Assembly: GCA_005882155.1 (NCBI GenBank)
Contig: VBCQ01000161.1
Span: forward strand, 1-32,631
Direction: 5' to 3'
Length of the DNA stretch: 32,631 nt
Source of the DNA: Betaproteobacteria bacterium
Lineage (GTDB): Bacteria > Pseudomonadota > Gammaproteobacteria > Burkholderiales > Burkholderiaceae_C
The translations under genes were made by a program, and so were the position numbers. Positions 30,681 to 32,631 of this stretch are shown in pieces. The notes under the pieces were generated by a model. That model was not told where the DNA came from, searched no databases, and was given only the letters and a program-made list of their open reading frames with translations. Every line of letters starts with the position of its first letter. The first letter of the stretch is position 1.

Positions 30681-31766
30681 TTGGAACAAGCTGTCTCCTT
30701 GACTGTCGCCGAGGTCTTGCCGGACGACGGCTTCGCCGGCACGCTGGTCGGCCGCGCCTCGCTGCCGGGCGCGATTCCCGGCCCGGCTGTCGTTGCGATT
30801 CGCGAGGATGGCGTCTATGACCTGAGCGACAGCGTCGCGACGATGTCGGGCTTGCTCGAGCGCGACGATCCGGCGGGGTTCGTGCGTGGCGTGGCGGGCC
30901 GGCGCGCCGGCTCGCTCGATGACATTCTCGCCGCCACCGGCCGCATTCAGCGCGACGCGCGGTCCGCGCATCTGCTCGCACCCTGCGACTTGCAAGTGAT
31001 CAAGGCAGCCGGCGTGACCTTCGCGTCCAGCCTGCTCGAGCGCGTGATCGAGGAGCGCGCCGGTGGCGACCCCGCGAAGGCGCTGGACATTCGCGCCCAG
31101 GTGCAGTCAGTGATCGGCACCGACCTGAAGAGCATTCGCCCTGGCTCGGCGCAGGCGATGCAATTGAAGACGGTGCTGATCGAGCAAGGCATGTGGTCGC
31201 AATACCTCGAGGTCGGAATCGGGCCCGACGCCGAGGTGTTCACGAAGGCGCCGGTACTGTCCGGCAACGACGTCAACTTGCGCGACATCGAAGGCCGCAG
31301 CGCCTTGCTGCTCGGCAAGGCGAAGGACAACAACGCGTCGTGCGCGATCGGGCCCTTCATCCGCCTGTTCGATGCGAGCTTCTCGCTCGACGACCTGCGC
31401 GTCGAAGACATCGCGCTGACCGTCGTCGGTGACGACGGCTTCGTGCTGACCGGTGCGAGCACGATGCGCCAGATCAGCCGCGACCCGCAGGACCTCGCCG
31501 ACCAGACACTCGGCGCGAACCACCAGTACCCCGACGGCTTCATGCTGTTCCTCGGCACGCTGTTCGCGCCGGTCGAAGACCGCGACGCGCCGGGCCGCGG
31601 CTTCACCCATCATGTCGGCGACGTCGTGACGATCAAGAGCCGCCATCTCGGCGCCTTGCGCAACCGCGTCAACACCTCGGACCGCGTCGCGCCTTGGACC
31701 TTCGGGCTGCGCGCGTTGATGGCCAATCTTGCGGCGCGCGGACTGCTCGCCGACGGGCGGTTCTAG
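30681..31766 (+). CDS. Fumarylacetoacetate hydrolase-family protein with an internal gap
   Basis: The 361-residue protein starts with TTG at 30681, five bases after GGAGA. It matches the long FAH-family proteins (about 390 residues; sugar-acid dehydratase/hydrolase group): VTFASSLLERVIEER, IGTDLKSIRPGSAQAM, WSQYLEVGIGPDAEVFTKAPVLS, NDVNLRDIEGRSALLLGKAKDNN, RQISRDPQDL, HQYPDGFMLFLGTLFAP. At residue 194/195 (base 31262/31263) VFTKAPVLS joins GNDVNLRD directly. Relatives I remember have about 35 residues there, including the metal-binding Glu-x-Glu motif (NNPEPEVVL). The frame is kept. Without those glutamates the enzyme should be inactive. Either an in-frame deletion allele or a sequence error. 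Its TAG overlaps the convergent gene's stop. Confidence 0.85.
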   Translation: MEQAVSLTVAEVLPDDGFAGTLVGRASLPGAIPGPAVVAIREDGVYDLSDSVATMSGLLERDDPAGFVRGVAGRRAGSLDDILAATGRIQRDARSAHLLAPCDLQVIKAAGVTFASSLLERVIEERAGGDPAKALDIRAQVQSVIGTDLKSIRPGSAQAMQLKTVLIEQGMWSQYLEVGIGPDAEVFTKAPVLSGNDVNLRDIEGRSALLLGKAKDNNASCAIGPFIRLFDASFSLDDLRVEDIALTVVGDDGFVLTGASTMRQISRDPQDLADQTLGANHQYPDGFMLFLGTLFAPVEDRDAPGRGFTHHVGDVVTIKSRHLGALRNRVNTSDRVAPWTFGLRALMANLAARGLLADGRF

Positions 31767-32631
31767 AACGCCCAGCTTGCCGCGATCACGCCGGTCTGGC
31801 GTTGTGGCAGCTGGGCGAACACCGACGTGGCCGGACCGCCGTTCACACGCCACGCCGCATTGATGCGCAGCCGATCGCCCTGCCATTGAATTCCGACGGT
31901 GACGATGCGGCCGCGGTCGCTCGGCGTGATCAAGGCGTCGAGCGTGAACTGCCAGTGATCCGGTTGCCACGCGAGGCGAACGAAGAGGTTGTCGCGTCGC
32001 AGGTTCTGTGCAGCGAACGGTGAGGCTTGCCACGCCAGGTTGCCGCCGATGCCGCGCAGCAAGCCTGCCGGCAATCCGGTTTGCGCGCCTCGTGCGACGA
32101 GCGCCGCGTTGCGCGAGTTCCATGCGTCCCATTCGGCATCGGACAAGGCCGTGCCGTCGTGCCACCACTCGGCGATGACGCTTTGCTGCAATGCGCCGGT
32201 CCAGTTGGCGCCGACCAGCCACTGCGACGTGCCGCCCAGCGTGCTGACCTGCCACGGGTTCGCGCTGACGAGTGAATCGCCGGTCGCGCGGTCGTTGCGC
32301 CATCCGTCGTGACGTTGCAGAAGTCGTGCCGATGCGTGCAGCTCGAGCGCGTCGCTCGCGACCCACGCCAGCGCGGCGCCTGCGCTCGCGCCGGTGTGCT
32401 GGCCGACGCGAGCGAACAGATGCCAGTCGGCCGCACCATCGCGCGTGTACCAGCGGGCTGCAAGCGCACTTTCGCGCGCGAAGCGCTGCTCGTCATCGGC
32501 ATCACGCACGCGTTGCGGATTGACCCACACCAGCGAGGTCGCGGTCTGCGCGTTGAAGTGCTCGAGCTGCAGCAGCGGCCGGCCTTCCTGTGTCAATGTC
32601 AGCAGCGTGCGGCGTTCTTCCTGCTGCACGA
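31763..32631 (-). CDS. Outer-membrane beta-barrel-like protein (5' end outside window)
   Basis: The last 288-289 residues of a protein that begins beyond the window. It shows alternating hydrophobic/polar strands with many aromatic residues (WQFTLDALITPSD, RIVTVGIQWQGDRL, RINAAWRV) and ends AASWAF with a terminal Phe, the signature of BAM-assembled outer membrane barrels. Trp-rich segments (QWLVGANWTGALQQS, VIAEWWHDG) resemble strands of porin or export-barrel proteins. I cannot name the family. The first in-window codons are probably internal rather than a start. Confidence 0.6.
   Translation of the reverse strand, partial: VQQEERRTLLTLTQEGRPLLQLEHFNAQTATSLVWVNPQRVRDADDEQRFARESALAARWYTRDGAADWHLFARVGQHTGASAGAALAWVASDALELHASARLLQRHDGWRNDRATGDSLVSANPWQVSTLGGTSQWLVGANWTGALQQSVIAEWWHDGTALSDAEWDAWNSRNAALVARGAQTGLPAGLLRGIGGNLAWQASPFAAQNLRRDNLFVRLAWQPDHWQFTLDALITPSDRGRIVTVGIQWQGDRLRINAAWRVNGGPATSVFAQLPQRQTGVIAASWAF

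Overview
The window is high-GC chromosomal DNA from a betaproteobacterium, most likely a Burkholderiales member of the Rubrivivax/Leptothrix/Comamonadaceae type. The evidence is the gene order (rimP-nusA-infB; pepA-holC divergent from lptFG), the close match of the proteins to that order as I remember it, and the use of GTG/TTG starts. No phage, plasmid, integrase, transposase or CRISPR array is visible. The gene set is mainly housekeeping, followed by a catabolic segment from about 23.7 kb onward.

Layout. 1-4.3 kb: infB (3' end outside the window), nusA and rimP on the minus strand, with a leader that carries a promoter and a terminator-like hairpin. 4.4-7.9 kb: fabI, glucokinase and a MalS-like lipoprotein amylase whose active site is degraded. 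7.9-11.7 kb: a fold-type-I basic amino acid decarboxylase, divergent from an NfeD/SPFH membrane pair. 11.7-13.0 kb: tRNA-Ser(GGA), a dense array of hairpins that copies the tRNA 3' end, and three small genes. 13.0-16.8 kb (minus): a LivK-type binding protein, a DUF2486-like small gene, a 110-bp tandem duplication that forms two start/stop-coupled mini-ORFs, holC and pepA. 16.9-21.7 kb (plus): lptF-lptG, a CbiX chelatase, cysB and a YbdL-type methionine aminotransferase, which together make an LPS export pair and a sulfur-themed trio. 21.6-23.6 kb (minus): a FimV-like protein. 23.7-31.8 kb: a crotonase, a broken histidine phosphatase, a class II aldolase, a broken Crp/Fnr regulator, a kinase plus acyl-CoA dehydrogenase pair (possibly for 4-hydroxyacyl-CoA catabolism), a hypothetical protein, a nu-class GST and a fumarylacetoacetate-hydrolase-family protein. 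The window ends inside an outer-membrane barrel-like protein.

Three themes stand out. First, four otherwise well-conserved proteins (NusA, the histidine phosphatase, the Crp/Fnr regulator and the FAH-family protein) each lack one internal block of roughly 16-37 residues; two of the gaps are in frame and two shift the frame. Because nusA is normally essential, this could be either gene decay or a systematic sequence/assembly artefact, and it should be resolved first. Second, convergent genes are packed stop-to-stop: four pairs abut or share a CTAG. Third, short repeats have been built into genes: the holC-downstream mini-ORFs, the tRNA 3'-end hairpins, and a repeat that supplies a stop codon at 29.2 kb. 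All homology statements come from recall of the families, not from searches.
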